36,647 bases of DNA, from the NCBI RefSeq assembly GCF_003426775.1, contig NZ_QJUG01000070.1, positions 1-36,647 on the forward strand, in the 5' to 3' direction. Both the position numbers and the translations under genes were made by a program. This stretch comes from Allorhizocola rhizosphaerae. Its GTDB lineage: Bacteria > Actinomycetota > Actinomycetes > Mycobacteriales > Micromonosporaceae. The stretch's first letter is position 1. Each line of letters begins with the position of its first letter. The notes beneath the pieces are model-generated. The model saw only the letters and a program-made list of their open reading frames with translations, had not been told where the DNA came from and made no database searches. Of this stretch, positions 29,355-36,647 are shown one piece after another.

Positions 29355-30500
29355 TCACCGCAGTCCGCACGCCGCCAACACATCGCGCCGCTCGATGGCC
29401 GCGGCCATCATGTCGCCGAACCTGTCCGGCGTGCAGGCGAACGCCGGAATGCCAAGCGCCGCAAGGGCTGCCGCGTTGTCATGGTCGTAGGCCGGCTTGC
29501 CCTCATCGGACAGCGCCAGCAGCACGATCACTTGCACCCCCGCTGCCTGCAGGGCGGCCATCCGGCGCAGCATTTCCTCCCGTACCCCACCCTCATAAAG
29601 ATCGCTGATGAGCACGAAGATGGAGTCGCGCGGTCGGGTGATCAGCCCCTCACAGTAGGCGATGGCCCGATTGATGTCGGTGCCGCCGCCCAGCTGGGTG
29701 CCGAACAGCACCTCCACCGGGTCGTGCAAATGCTCGGTCAGGTCGACAACCGCGGTGTCAAACACGACCAGCGACGTGCGCAACGTCTTCATCGACGCGA
29801 GCACCGCGCCGAACACTCCACTGTAGACAACCGAGGCCGCCATCGACCCCGACTGGTCCACGCACAGCACCACATCGCGCTGCACGGCCCGCGAGCTACG
29901 GCCATATCCCACCAGCCGCTCGGGCACGATGGTCCGATGCGCCGCCTGGTAGTGCTTCAAATTCGCTTTGATGGTGCGATTCCAGTCGATCTCGTGATGC
30001 CGGGGCCGGCTGATCCGCGCGGCCCGGTTGAGCGCCCCGGTCACGGCCGCCCGGGTTCGCTGCGCCACCTTGCGCTCCAGATCGGCGACCACTTTGGACA
30101 CTACCTGCCGGGCCGTGCTGCGCGCCTTTTCCGGCAGCACGTTGCCCAGCGACAGCAGTGTGCCCACCAGATTGATGTCGGGCTCGACCGCTTGCAGCAT
30201 CTCGGGTTCCAAGAGCAGCTGGGTCAGGTTGAGCCGATCGATCGCGTCGGCCTGCATCACCTGCACCACCGACGACGGGAAGTATTGCCGGATGTCGCCC
30301 AGCCACCGCGCCACGTTGGGGGCCGATGCGCCGAGCCCGCCCTTGCGCTGACCGCTGCCGCCCCCGCCGCCATACAGCGCCGACAGTGCGCCGTCCATCG
30401 CCTGATCGTCGCCCTGCAGTTCGAATCCGGTGCCGTCCTGCCCGTCCTCGCCACCGAGGACCAGCCGCCACCGCCGTAGTCTCTCCTCGTCATCGGACAT
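29355..30500 (-). CDS. VWA domain-containing protein of the MoxR cluster
   Basis: The 381-residue cytoplasmic protein has a helical N-terminal region (about 60-200), including VARWLGDIRQYFPSSVVQVM and EIDWNRTIKANLKHYQAAHR. A C-terminal von Willebrand A domain has the complete MIDAS start DQSGSMAAS (Asp215, Ser217, Ser219), GGGTDINRAI and LISDLYEGG. VWA proteins paired with MoxR ATPases act as metal-dependent adaptors for a client protein. Its 5' end overlaps DUF5682 by 11 bp, and it is the last gene of the cluster. Confidence 0.92.
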   Translation of the reverse strand: MSDDEERLRRWRLVLGGEDGQDGTGFELQGDDQAMDGALSALYGGGGGSGQRKGGLGASAPNVARWLGDIRQYFPSSVVQVMQADAIDRLNLTQLLLEPEMLQAVEPDINLVGTLLSLGNVLPEKARSTARQVVSKVVADLERKVAQRTRAAVTGALNRAARISRPRHHEIDWNRTIKANLKHYQAAHRTIVPERLVGYGRSSRAVQRDVVLCVDQSGSMAASVVYSGVFGAVLASMKTLRTSLVVFDTAVVDLTEHLHDPVEVLFGTQLGGGTDINRAIAYCEGLITRPRDSIFVLISDLYEGGVREEMLRRMAALQAAGVQVIVLLALSDEGKPAYDHDNAAALAALGIPAFACTPDRFGDMMAAAIERRDVLAACGLR

Positions 30501-32640
30501 CGAGCAACACCTTCAACGTGGGCAGTATGAGGGAAACCCGATCGAAATCCAGATCTTCTGTCGCTTGTGGACGGCGTGCGCCCGGTTGCCGCAGCCGCTC
30601 CCCGATCGCCCGCCGTTCCGGCCCCGCGAACTCCGAAAAAGTTCGTCGCAGCAACGGAAGCGTGGCGCTGAAGCTTTCCGCCGGAAGCGCGCTCACCCAC
30701 CGATCAATAAGACTTAAGAGCTTTTCATCGTGTACCAGCAGGAGGCCCCCACCGCTCAGGAAGCCCTCCACAAACGCGGCCGCCTGCGCCGGCGGCACGC
30801 CGATCGACAGCACGCGGGCCAGGCGCAGCTCGACCTCGTCGAACGTCAACCCGCCCTCGTCGCGCAGCAGCCGGGTGAGCCGCCCGGCCAGCAGGCCCGG
30901 CAGGTCGGGCCGGTCCACCAGCCCGCGCAGCGCCTGCAGCCACTCGTCGCGCAGCGGCAGCAGATCGGCCAGCAGCCGGATCGACTCGTGCACGCGATCC
31001 AGCACGCCCGCGAGCTCCTTGGCCGCCTCCTCGGCCACACCCGTGAGCGCGCCCGGGAGTCCGATTTGGACGCGCTGGACGAGACCGGTCAGCACGGGGG
31101 CGAGGTCGGCCAGATCGGTGCGGCGCACGTCTCCGTACCGCAAAGTTCTGGCAAGGGGTGGGATCGCGGCCATCAGGTGGACGATGTCGGCATCGAGCGC
31201 GGCTCGCTGGTCGAGCGCGCGGAGCACCGTCTCCTGCGCCTCGGGCAGCTGGGCCAGCAGACACGACTCGACCAGCTCGGTGAGCGCGGGCAGGTCGCCG
31301 CTCCCGCTGACCTCGATCACCTTCGCGGTCGCCGCCGCCTCAACGGAGGTCCCGTATGCGCTCGCGACGATCAGGTCGACCGCGAACTCCGGCTGCCACA
31401 GCACATGCCACGACTCCCAGAAGGTGCCGCGCCCGCCCTGGTGTTCCTGCGGCGTGCCCCAGCCGATGCCGAGCAGGCGCAGCCGGTGCAGCAGCTGGCT
31501 GCGCGCCAGATCGTTGGGCTTGCGCAGATCCAGGTTGACGTCTCGCCCGACGGCCTGCGGCGGAAAGCGCAGCCGCCGTTGCGCCGCCTCGACATCGCGC
31601 ACCAGCGGCACGGACGGCGTCTCGTCGGGCACGGTGCCGAGCTGCTCGCCCACGACCACCTTGCGCTGCACCAGTTTCAGGCGGGTCTCGTCGCCGTCGC
31701 ACAGCACGGCCCGGGTCGCCTCCGTCACCTCGGACAGGCCCGCGTGCGGACGCCCACGCAGCACGGCCAGCGCCTCCGCCAACCGGGTGGCCTCGATGAC
31801 GTGTGCGCTCGACACGGGCAGGTCGTCTTCGCGCAGCACCCCGGCCACGCCCACCAGCCAGCGCTCGATGACCCGGTCGTGCACGGTGAACAGGTGGTGA
31901 TACCACCCCGGGGACGCGACACCGGCGCCATATCCGGTCCACCACGCCAGGCGGCCGTGCGTCCACGGCACCCACGTCATCGAAACCTGTTGCTTGGCAA
32001 GCCCTTTGAGCAACGCCGCATCGCTCGCGGCCGACGGTAGCGGCCCGATCAGTGCCGGCGCGTGCCAGGCCCCGCACACCACGGCGATCCGCTCGAACCC
32101 CTCCTTGATGGCCTTGCGCAACACCTGGCGCATGTACGCTTCCCGCACCAGGTCGTAATGCTTGGCCGGATGCGACGCCCGCACGACCACCATCGCCTCC
32201 GCCACGGCCTCAAACGGCGGCGTGCCATCCCGCTGGTGCTCGATCACATCCTCCCACCAGCGCTCGGGGTCGTCGTATCCGGCCGCGTCGGCCAGGCTCG
32301 CGATGGGGTCGATTCCGTCCTCTTTGGACTGTCCGGTGACCCGTTGCCCTGCGGGCAGGTCGCAAAACCTCAACGGCACGCCCTCGCGCAGCGAATACCG
32401 GATGGCCTGCCATTCGGGCGAAAACACGGCGAACGGCCAGAACGACGACGACTTCTCGGTGTATGCCAGCAGCGCCACGGGCGGACGCATCTGCGGGCTC
32501 CCGGCCAGCGCCACCAGCCCGTCGGCCTCCGGCGGCCCCTCGACCAGGATGACGTCGGGCTTCAGCTCGTCCAGCGCGCGCACCAGCGCCCGCGCCGATC
32601 CCGGCCCGTGATGCCTGATCCCGAACACCCGCAGTTGCAC
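30490..32640 (-). CDS. DUF5682 family protein
   Basis: The 716-residue protein matches DUF5682. It starts MQLRVFGIRHHGPGSARALV, then DVILVEGPPEAD, and later AVVCGAWHAPAL. The order GIRHHGPG, VEGPPE, GAWHAP resembles the motif order of the TraB/TIKI/EreA-ChaN superfamily, suggesting a metal- or haem-binding hydrolase-like N-terminal domain of about 250 residues; this is my inference. The rest is mostly helical with many Leu/Ala/Arg repeats (PALTELVESCLLAQLPEAQE) and no membrane segment. It lies 10 nt after the APC permease gene and overlaps the VWA gene. Confidence 0.88.
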   Translation of the reverse strand: MQLRVFGIRHHGPGSARALVRALDELKPDVILVEGPPEADGLVALAGSPQMRPPVALLAYTEKSSSFWPFAVFSPEWQAIRYSLREGVPLRFCDLPAGQRVTGQSKEDGIDPIASLADAAGYDDPERWWEDVIEHQRDGTPPFEAVAEAMVVVRASHPAKHYDLVREAYMRQVLRKAIKEGFERIAVVCGAWHAPALIGPLPSAASDAALLKGLAKQQVSMTWVPWTHGRLAWWTGYGAGVASPGWYHHLFTVHDRVIERWLVGVAGVLREDDLPVSSAHVIEATRLAEALAVLRGRPHAGLSEVTEATRAVLCDGDETRLKLVQRKVVVGEQLGTVPDETPSVPLVRDVEAAQRRLRFPPQAVGRDVNLDLRKPNDLARSQLLHRLRLLGIGWGTPQEHQGGRGTFWESWHVLWQPEFAVDLIVASAYGTSVEAAATAKVIEVSGSGDLPALTELVESCLLAQLPEAQETVLRALDQRAALDADIVHLMAAIPPLARTLRYGDVRRTDLADLAPVLTGLVQRVQIGLPGALTGVAEEAAKELAGVLDRVHESIRLLADLLPLRDEWLQALRGLVDRPDLPGLLAGRLTRLLRDEGGLTFDEVELRLARVLSIGVPPAQAAAFVEGFLSGGGLLLVHDEKLLSLIDRWVSALPAESFSATLPLLRRTFSEFAGPERRAIGERLRQPGARRPQATEDLDFDRVSLILPTLKVLLDVR

Positions 32641-32650
32641 ACGCGCGACT

Positions 32651-34015
32651 CTAGCGTGACGCGGCCAAACGCTGGAACAGCCGGTTGACGGCCCACAGCA
32701 CGGTGCCGCCCAGCAGCAGCCACAGGGCGAGCAGATAGATCGGCAGCTCGCGCACGAACGGCAGCAGGAACACCGCGGACACGACGGCCCCGAGGATCGG
32801 CACGATCGTCGGCGCGCGGAAGTGCCGGTGCTCCACCCGCTCCCGGCGCAGCACCAGGGCCGAAATGTTCACGAGCAAGAACACGCCCGTGAGCAGGAGC
32901 ACCGTGGTATCCGACAGGGACGTCAGGTCATCGACGGTCATCAGCAGCAGGATGGACAGGGCCGTGGTGAACACGATCGAGAACCACGGCGTGCGGCGCG
33001 GCGACAGCACGGCGAACGGGCGCGGCAGCACGTCGCGCTTGGCCATGCCGTACAGCAGCCGGGAAGCCATCAGCATGTTGATCAGCATGGTGTTGGACAC
33101 CGCGATCATCGAAACGGCCGAGAAGACGCGCGAGGCGGGAAGGTCGGGCGCGCCGATGCGCACCACCTCCAGCAGCGGCCCGCTGGACGCCGTGAGCACA
33201 TCGAGCGGCACCGTCATGGCGGCGGTGAACGCGACCAGCAGGTAGATGATGCCCGCGACGGCCAGCCCGGTGATCATGGCGGGCGGGAAGTCGCGCGACG
33301 GATTGGTGGTCTCCTCGGCCAGGTTGACCGAGTCCTCAAACCCCAGAAACGCGTAGAAGGCGGTCGCCGCACCGGCCAGGAGCCCGGTGGCGACACCGAA
33401 TCCGGTGCCCGAGAAGTCGAACGCGGCCGCGGGATCGCCCTGCCCGCGGGACAGCACCCACGCCCCGATCCCGATGATGAACAGCAAACCGGTCAGTTCG
33501 ATACAGGTGACGACAATGTTCACCTTGATCGACTCGGACACACCCCAGTAGTTGATCGCCGCGACAAGGAGGATCGCGAGCGCGCCGATCAGGACCATCG
33601 GCGGGTTCTCCACGCCGGTGAGCCCGGTGAAGTAACGCCCGCCGACCCGGGTGGCGGCAAAACTCGCCGACGTCACCCCGGACGCCATGATGGCGAACGT
33701 CACCAGGAAGCTCAGGAACTTGATCTGGAACGCCCGGTCGCAGTAGAGCGCTCCGCCCGCGGCCTGCGGATATTTGGTCACCAGCTCCATGTAGGCGAAC
33801 GCGGTCAGGAACGCCAGCAGAAACGCGATCAGGAACGACGCCCAGATCGCACCCCCGGCGTTCCGGCCCACCTGGCCGGTCAGCGAGTAGATGCCGGCAC
33901 CGAGGATGTCGCCCAGAATGAAGAAGATCAGCATTGGGCGCGTGATCACCCGGCGCAGCCCGTGCTCGAACTCGCCGGGCACGCGCGTCACAGGAATCGA
34001 AACATCGCCGCCCAT
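32651..34015 (-). CDS. APC family amino acid permease
   Basis: The 454-residue membrane protein has about 12 helices. Its first helix carries the APC signature FFILGDILGAGIYSLTGQVG, followed by FAYMELVTKYPQAAGGALYC and GFEDSVNLAEETTNPSRDFP. The latter is typical of amino-acid/polyamine transporters. The substrate is not predictable. It lies between the MoxR ATPase (29-nt gap) and DUF5682 (10-nt gap) in the same direction, so it is probably in one operon with them, which is unusual for a MoxR-VWA module. AAGGGCGGCGG upstream of ATG 34015 is a possible ribosome binding site. Confidence 0.92.
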   Translation of the reverse strand: MGGDVSIPVTRVPGEFEHGLRRVITRPMLIFFILGDILGAGIYSLTGQVGRNAGGAIWASFLIAFLLAFLTAFAYMELVTKYPQAAGGALYCDRAFQIKFLSFLVTFAIMASGVTSASFAATRVGGRYFTGLTGVENPPMVLIGALAILLVAAINYWGVSESIKVNIVVTCIELTGLLFIIGIGAWVLSRGQGDPAAAFDFSGTGFGVATGLLAGAATAFYAFLGFEDSVNLAEETTNPSRDFPPAMITGLAVAGIIYLLVAFTAAMTVPLDVLTASSGPLLEVVRIGAPDLPASRVFSAVSMIAVSNTMLINMLMASRLLYGMAKRDVLPRPFAVLSPRRTPWFSIVFTTALSILLLMTVDDLTSLSDTTVLLLTGVFLLVNISALVLRRERVEHRHFRAPTIVPILGAVVSAVFLLPFVRELPIYLLALWLLLGGTVLWAVNRLFQRLAASR

Positions 34016-34044
34016 CCGCCGCCCTTACCCCGGCGGGGACGGTC

Positions 34045-35340
34045 CTATTCGGCCTCGCGGGCCGCGCGGTAGAAGTCCTGCCAGCCCTCGCGCTCGCGCA
34101 CCACCGTCTCCAGGTATTCACGCCAGATCACCGCGTCGGAAACCGGATCGCGCACCACCGCGCCGCGGATGCCCGCCGCCACATCGGCCGCGCGCACCAC
34201 CCCGTCGCCGAAGTGCGCGGCCAACGACACCCCGCTGGTCATCACCGAAATGGCCTCGGCCGTGGACAGCGTGCCGCTCGGCGTCTTGAGCTTGGTCCGC
34301 CCGTCGGCCGTCACGCCCTCCCGCAACTCGCGGAAAATCGTCACCGCACGGCGAATCTCCACAATTGAATCGGGCACCTCCGGCAGCTCCAGCGCGCGGC
34401 CCATCTCGGTCACGCGCCGCGCCACGATGTCGACCTCTTCGTCGGCCGATGCCGGTACCGGCAGAACCACGGTGTTGAAGCGGCGCCGCAGCGCGCTGGA
34501 CAGCTCGTTGACCCCACGGTCGCGGTCATTGGCGGTGGCGATGACGTTGAACCCCTTGACCGCCTGCACCTCGTCGCCGAGCTCCGGCACGGGCAGCACC
34601 TTCTCCGACAGGATCGTGATGAAGGTGTCCTGCACGTCGGACGGCACCCGGGTCAGCTCCTCCACGCGCGCGATCGTTCCCGTGCGCATCGCGCGCATGA
34701 CCGGGCTCGGCACCAGCGCACCCGCCGACGGCCCCTCCGCCAGCAGGCGGGCGTAGTTCCACCCGTAGCGGATGGCCTCCTCGGGCGTGCCGGCCGTGCC
34801 CTGCACCAGCAGCGTGGAATCCCCCGAGATGGCCGCGGCGAGATGTTCTGAAACCCAAGTCTTTGCGGTACCGGGGACGCCAAGCAAGAGCAGTGCCCGA
34901 TCGGTGGCCAGGGTCGCCACCGCGACCTCGATGAGCCGGCGCGGCCCGATGTATTTCGGTGTGATCGCGTCGCCATCGCCCAGCAGGTAGGTCACGACGG
35001 CCTGCGGCGAGAGCCGCCAGCCCGGCGGTCGGGGCAGATCATCGCGCTTGGCCAGCATCGCGAGCTCATCGGCGTAAAGCTGCTCGGCGTGCGGCCTGAG
35101 CACGGCACCGCCCTGACCCACACCGGACGCGGCCCCTTGCGCCGCAGCCCTATCCGTCGCAGCCCCTTGTGTCGCAGGCCCCTGCGTCGCGGCCCCTTGC
35201 GTCGCGGCCCCTTGCGCCGCAGCCCCTTGCGTCGCAGCCCCTTGCGCCGCAGCCCCTTGCGTCGCAGCCCCTTGCGTCGCAGGCCCCTGCGTCGCGGCCC
35301 CATCCGTGGCGGCGCCTTGCGTTTCGGCAGTCATGGTCAC
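34045..35340 (-). CDS. MoxR-type AAA+ ATPase with repetitive N-terminus
   Basis: The 431-residue AAA+ ATPase has Walker A GVPGTAKT (154-161) and a Walker-B-like IARVEELTRVP, with Glu where the Asp of the DE pair is usual (family-typical here). Sensor 1 is FNVIATANDRDRG, followed by LSSALRRRFNTVVLP. MoxR ATPases act with VWA proteins as chaperones that activate or assemble client complexes. Residues 7-71 are a low-complexity tail of 13 pentapeptides (TQGAA and variants), which looks disordered. An alternative start after this tail is possible, but the repeats keep the frame. The 5' end overlaps DUF5691 by 4 bp. Confidence 0.92.
   Translation of the reverse strand: MTMTAETQGAATDGAATQGPATQGAATQGAAAQGAATQGAAAQGAATQGAATQGPATQGAATDRAAAQGAASGVGQGGAVLRPHAEQLYADELAMLAKRDDLPRPPGWRLSPQAVVTYLLGDGDAITPKYIGPRRLIEVAVATLATDRALLLLGVPGTAKTWVSEHLAAAISGDSTLLVQGTAGTPEEAIRYGWNYARLLAEGPSAGALVPSPVMRAMRTGTIARVEELTRVPSDVQDTFITILSEKVLPVPELGDEVQAVKGFNVIATANDRDRGVNELSSALRRRFNTVVLPVPASADEEVDIVARRVTEMGRALELPEVPDSIVEIRRAVTIFRELREGVTADGRTKLKTPSGTLSTAEAISVMTSGVSLAAHFGDGVVRAADVAAGIRGAVVRDPVSDAVIWREYLETVVREREGWQDFYRAAREAE
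35128..35322. repeat. 15-bp coding minisatellite, 13 units
   Basis: The DNA repeats with a 15-bp period (unit such as GTCGCAGCCCCTTGC on the plus strand) and encodes the TQGAA pentapeptides of the MoxR N-terminus. Units differ at one to three bases. Because the period is a multiple of three, unit gain or loss changes tail length without frameshift. Confidence 0.9.
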
Positions 35341-36647
35341 AGGAACTCCTGACGGATCTCGTGGCGAATCTGTAGCAGTGAAGCCAATTGCTCCAGGGCG
35401 GCACGATGACTGTCGTCATCGGACGCTTCGGCGAGCGCGCGGACGCGCGGCAGCGCATCGGGCGACAGGCCGGTCTCGGCGAGGTAGGTGAGCGTGGACC
35501 AGCCACCGCGCTGGCGCTGCGAGGGCTGGCTAAGGTAACCAAGCACGATCTCGGCCACCTCTGCCGACCACGGTCGGGGCAGGGCGGCCAGCAGCTCGTT
35601 CATCCGGCCGGGGCGCCCGCGCACCGCGTCCTGAGCCACCTCGACCGCGTCTTGGGGCGCGAGCAACGACACCAGTTGCGGCAGGGACGGCGGCGCGTGT
35701 TCGAAGCCGCACCGGTACAGCGCCAGGGCCCAGCACCGGTCCTTCTGCAGCAGCGCGGCCCGCGCCCAGCCTTGCAGCAGCGTGGGCCGCCAGTCGTCGT
35801 TTGCCTTGCGAGCCAGCAAATCTTCGGGGTGGGCGTCCAATGAGGACCAGCACTCCAGCGGCGCGGACGACACGATCTGCAGCAGCAGCCACGCCCGCTC
35901 GCCCAGCCCATAGGGCGGCCGGTTGGTCAGCCCATCGCGGCGCAACGACGCGTCAAGCTCCGCCGGCGGCACGATCTGGAGCCGATTCGGCCCGTCGGCC
36001 CGCACGCACGCCAGCGCCCGCTCGGCCATGCGCAGCCGCCACGACGAGGACGGCAGCGCAGCCAGCAACTCGGCTGCGGCCTCGCGCACCTGCGCTCGCC
36101 GGTCGTCGAGCGCCTTCTCCAGCCACGCCTCGTCGTCGTCGGACAGGCCGGTCAGGCACACCCGGATGAGCGCGGCCAGGTCGGCGGCCCGCTCCTGCGC
36201 CCATGTCTCGGCCAGCAGCTCGCGCCCGGCGCCCGGGTCTGCCGCCCGAATCCGGTGCAGGTGGCGCGTGCGCACGTCCAGCGTGCCCATCTGCCAGCCG
36301 CCCTCGCCGCCCGCCTGCAGCTCGTCGGGGAACACCCAGGCCCACCGCCCGGGGCCGTGGGAGGCGAGCCAGGCCAGGCGCTCACCGCCGACCGCACGCA
36401 CCAGCGGGCGCAGGGCCACCTCGGAGGTGGCCATCTCCGCCAGGCCGACCAGAACCCGTGGCGGGGCAAGCAGATCGCGCTCGGCGGCCAGCTCCAGCCA
36501 CTCACGCACCAGCTCCCGCTTGGTGCGCCGGTCGGTGAACCCGTCGGCGTCGGACAGCAGCCGCGCCAGCCGCGCCCCGGCACCGCGCGAGGCGACCGCG
36601 CGCTGCTCGGCCGGTGCCAGTATCGGCTCAAGCCCGCGCACCGGCCG
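35337..36647 (-). CDS. DUF5691 family protein (5' end outside window)
   Basis: At least 434 residues are visible and the frame stays open to the window edge, so the N-terminus is probably missing. The protein is helical and HEAT-like (EAWLEKALDDRRAQVREAAA, ELLAALPSSSWRLRMAERAL). It has DUF5691 blocks such as RPPYGLGERAWLLLQIVSSA, DWRPTLLQGWARAALLQ and MNELLAALPRPWSAEVAEIV. No catalytic motif is visible; it may act as an adaptor or scaffold for the MoxR ATPase encoded next. The stop codon overlaps the MoxR start by 4 bp. Confidence 0.85.
   Translation of the reverse strand, partial: RPVRGLEPILAPAEQRAVASRGAGARLARLLSDADGFTDRRTKRELVREWLELAAERDLLAPPRVLVGLAEMATSEVALRPLVRAVGGERLAWLASHGPGRWAWVFPDELQAGGEGGWQMGTLDVRTRHLHRIRAADPGAGRELLAETWAQERAADLAALIRVCLTGLSDDDEAWLEKALDDRRAQVREAAAELLAALPSSSWRLRMAERALACVRADGPNRLQIVPPAELDASLRRDGLTNRPPYGLGERAWLLLQIVSSAPLECWSSLDAHPEDLLARKANDDWRPTLLQGWARAALLQKDRCWALALYRCGFEHAPPSLPQLVSLLAPQDAVEVAQDAVRGRPGRMNELLAALPRPWSAEVAEIVLGYLSQPSQRQRGGWSTLTYLAETGLSPDALPRVRALAEASDDDSHRAALEQLASLLQIRHEIRQEFL

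Noticed and set aside
29330-29356. GGGGCTCGAATCC, resembling a tRNA T-arm
   Set aside because: No acceptor, D-arm or anticodon arm can be built around it; the GC arm belongs to the bidirectional terminator hairpin.
32822-34072. Plus-strand open frame (416 codons) opposite the APC permease
   Set aside because: The translation is Arg/Gln/Gly/His-rich without hydrophobic or domain pattern; the permease on the minus strand is clear.
1-36647. CRISPR arrays, rRNA and tRNA genes, replication origin
   Set aside because: No regularly spaced repeats with unique spacers, no rRNA or tRNA cores and no DnaA-box cluster were seen; the tandem repeats found are all coding or degenerate.

Overview
The base composition (very GC-rich with strong third-position GC bias), the gene families present (DUF427, DUF2332, DUF5682/DUF5691, SigX5-type ECF sigma factor, stand-alone LigD polymerase) and the frequent start codons placed 5-7 nt after a TANNNT -10 box point to a filamentous actinomycete. 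A Streptosporangiales-type host is my best guess, but it is an inference and not demonstrated.

Layout. 1-192 is the 3' end of an IS256-type transposase. Then come an orphan amino-acid-type ABC ATPase (413-1165), a DUF427 protein, a short orphan GvpF/L-like protein and a decayed reading frame. 2981-4315 (minus) is a secreted GH18 chitinase with a carbohydrate-binding module. 4628-12185 (minus) is a complete, translationally coupled narG-narH-narJ-narI-narK respiratory nitrate reductase and transporter operon. Behind it lie a GNAT acetyltransferase and a small unknown protein. 13645-14144 holds a small DUF4236-like protein and a single-repeat secreted ricin-type lectin interrupted by an in-frame TGA. 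A DUF2332 gene diverges, with only 7 nt between starts, from a Tat/lipobox GH1 beta-glucosidase, which is followed by a secreted glucose/sorbosone-dehydrogenase-like protein with a PKD domain. 18841-19800 is an ECF sigma factor, convergent with a STAS protein that carries a Cys-His-rich tandem-repeat tail. Malate dehydrogenase, a DUF998 membrane protein and a WYL regulator (minus) follow. The WYL gene diverges from an epoxide hydrolase around a shared inverted repeat. 24680-29266 (plus) carries a winged-helix protein, a short methionyl-tRNA synthetase with an apparent leader-peptide attenuator, a DUF6582 protein, a LigD phosphoesterase remnant, a LigD polymerase and a small secreted protein. 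29355-36647 (minus) is a five-gene cluster in transcription order: DUF5691 (cut by the window edge), MoxR AAA+ ATPase, APC permease, DUF5682, VWA protein.

How they work together. The nar genes give anaerobic nitrate respiration and nitrate/nitrite exchange. The chitinase, the exported beta-glucosidase and the GSDH protein are extracytoplasmic sugar-processing functions. The MoxR/VWA/DUF5682/DUF5691 set looks like a AAA+ chaperone-type module of unknown client.

The observations I find most interesting are: (i) a 16-residue leader peptide with tandem Met codons and mutually exclusive hairpins in front of the MetRS gene; (ii) a window-wide leaderless promoter architecture; (iii) two copies of a 57-bp palindromic intergenic element; (iv) the MoxR/VWA/DUF5682/DUF5691 cluster with a coding minisatellite and an embedded permease; (v) gene-decay scars (LigD phosphoesterase, lectin, GvpF/L).
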